Shown piece by piece: positions 14,396 to 14,742 of a DNA stretch of 14,742 nt; the stretch's first letter is position 1; each line of letters begins with the position of its first letter. The translations under genes and the position numbers were made by a program. The notes beneath the pieces are model-generated. The model made no database searches. It worked only from the letters and a program-made list of their open reading frames with translations, and was not told the origin of the DNA. The DNA comes from Chloroflexota bacterium. Lineage in GTDB: Bacteria > Chloroflexota > Limnocylindria > QHBO01. The stretch lies in NCBI GenBank assembly GCA_031177555.1, contig JAPSGM010000017.1, positions 1 to 14,742 of the forward strand, in the 5' to 3' direction.

Positions 14396-14742
14396 TACAT
14401 GGCGCTCTGGACCCGGCGGTCCGCCGGGCCCTGTCCCACGGACATCTCATCGATCTGACCACCCACGGCCGGCGCAGCGGGCGGCCGCGACGGATCGAGC
14501 TCGTCTTCCACGCCATCGACGGCCGGATCATCCTCAGCGGCCTGCCGGGCCGCGTCCGCCACTGGCTGCTGAACATCCGCGCGCGGCCCGACGTCGTCCT
14601 TCACCTCAAGGGTCCAGTCAGGGCCGATCTCCCCGCCAGGGCGTACGAGATCACCGACTCCGACGAGAGGCGCCGCCTCATGGAGCGGGTCGCCCGGAAC
14701 TGGGGCCGCACCGACGTCGACCGGATGGTCGAGCACTCGCCG
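14389..14742 (+). CDS. Deazaflavin (F420)-dependent nitroreductase/quinone reductase family protein, partial
   Basis: The gene runs off the window after 118 codons. LIDLTTHGRRSGRPRRIELVF (20-40) is the family hallmark, followed by GRIILSGLPG (45-54) and WLLNIRARPDVVLHL (59-73). This matches the DDN-like split-barrel family (PF04075), whose characterised members use reduced F420 to reduce quinones, nitro compounds or other acceptors. Most of the domain is present; families usually run about 130-150 residues. The substrate cannot be inferred, and the cofactor is inferred only from the family. It is divergent from lhr with 81 bp between starts, and the ATG follows a well-placed promoter. Confidence 0.83.
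   Translation, partial: MQLHGALDPAVRRALSHGHLIDLTTHGRRSGRPRRIELVFHAIDGRIILSGLPGRVRHWLLNIRARPDVVLHLKGPVRADLPARAYEITDSDERRRLMERVARNWGRTDVDRMVEHSP

Overview
The window is about 70% G+C with dense, short-spaced genes. It reads as a chromosomal segment of a high-GC, non-proteobacterial bacterium. The gene mix (YihY-type membrane protein, stand-alone LigD-type primase-polymerase, LigC-like ATP-dependent ligase, long mycobacterial-type Lhr helicase, deazaflavin-type nitroreductase) and the many apparently leaderless starts fit Chloroflexota (for example Limnocylindria-like soil lineages) or Actinomycetota. This placement is inference. No rRNA, tRNA, CRISPR array, phage gene or transposase was seen.

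Layout. 1-913 (-) is a YihY/BrkB-family membrane protein cut by the window edge, divergent from 979-2361 (+), a LigD-type primase-polymerase. The 232 bp at 2362-2593 lie between two convergent 3' ends and I see no gene there. 2594-3724 (-) is a winged-helix AlkZ-like putative DNA glycosylase, 17 bp downstream of 3742-5511 (-), a DUF885 HExxxGHH metallopeptidase-like protein; the two look like an operon. 5512-5995 is a repeat-rich gap. 5996-7093 (-) is a short ATP-dependent DNA ligase, divergent across only 42 bp from 7136-8641 (+), a beta-CASP metallo-beta-lactamase RNase-like protein. 8745-9332 (+) is an ECF-transporter S component. 9333-9837 is a second repeat-bearing gap. 9838-14307 (-) is a 1489-residue Lhr-type helicase, divergent from 14389-14742 (+), a partial deazaflavin (F420)-type nitroreductase family protein.

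Theme. Four of the eight complete genes handle damaged DNA in known families: gap-filling primase-polymerase, ATP-dependent ligase, AlkZ-like glycosylase and Lhr helicase. A fifth is an RNase-like enzyme. A polymerase, ligase and glycosylase together would make a plausible excision-repair set, as proposed for mycobacterial Prim-PolC and LigC. Ku is not in the window. No experimental link between these genes can be read from the sequence.

Most unusual feature. Two copies of a roughly 170-bp repeat core (about 95% identical by hand alignment) lie in opposite genomic orientation at 5638-5954 and 9365-9574. Each begins 34-41 bp after a stop codon (ligase, ECF S component) and has the same orientation relative to the gene it follows. 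Each carries a variable array of 14-bp units, and copy 1 has expanded strongly. They look like 3'-end-associated, RNA-structured repetitive elements that bracket a 3.4-kb block. Several starts show a -10-like hexamer 6-8 nt before the ATG, suggesting leaderless transcripts.
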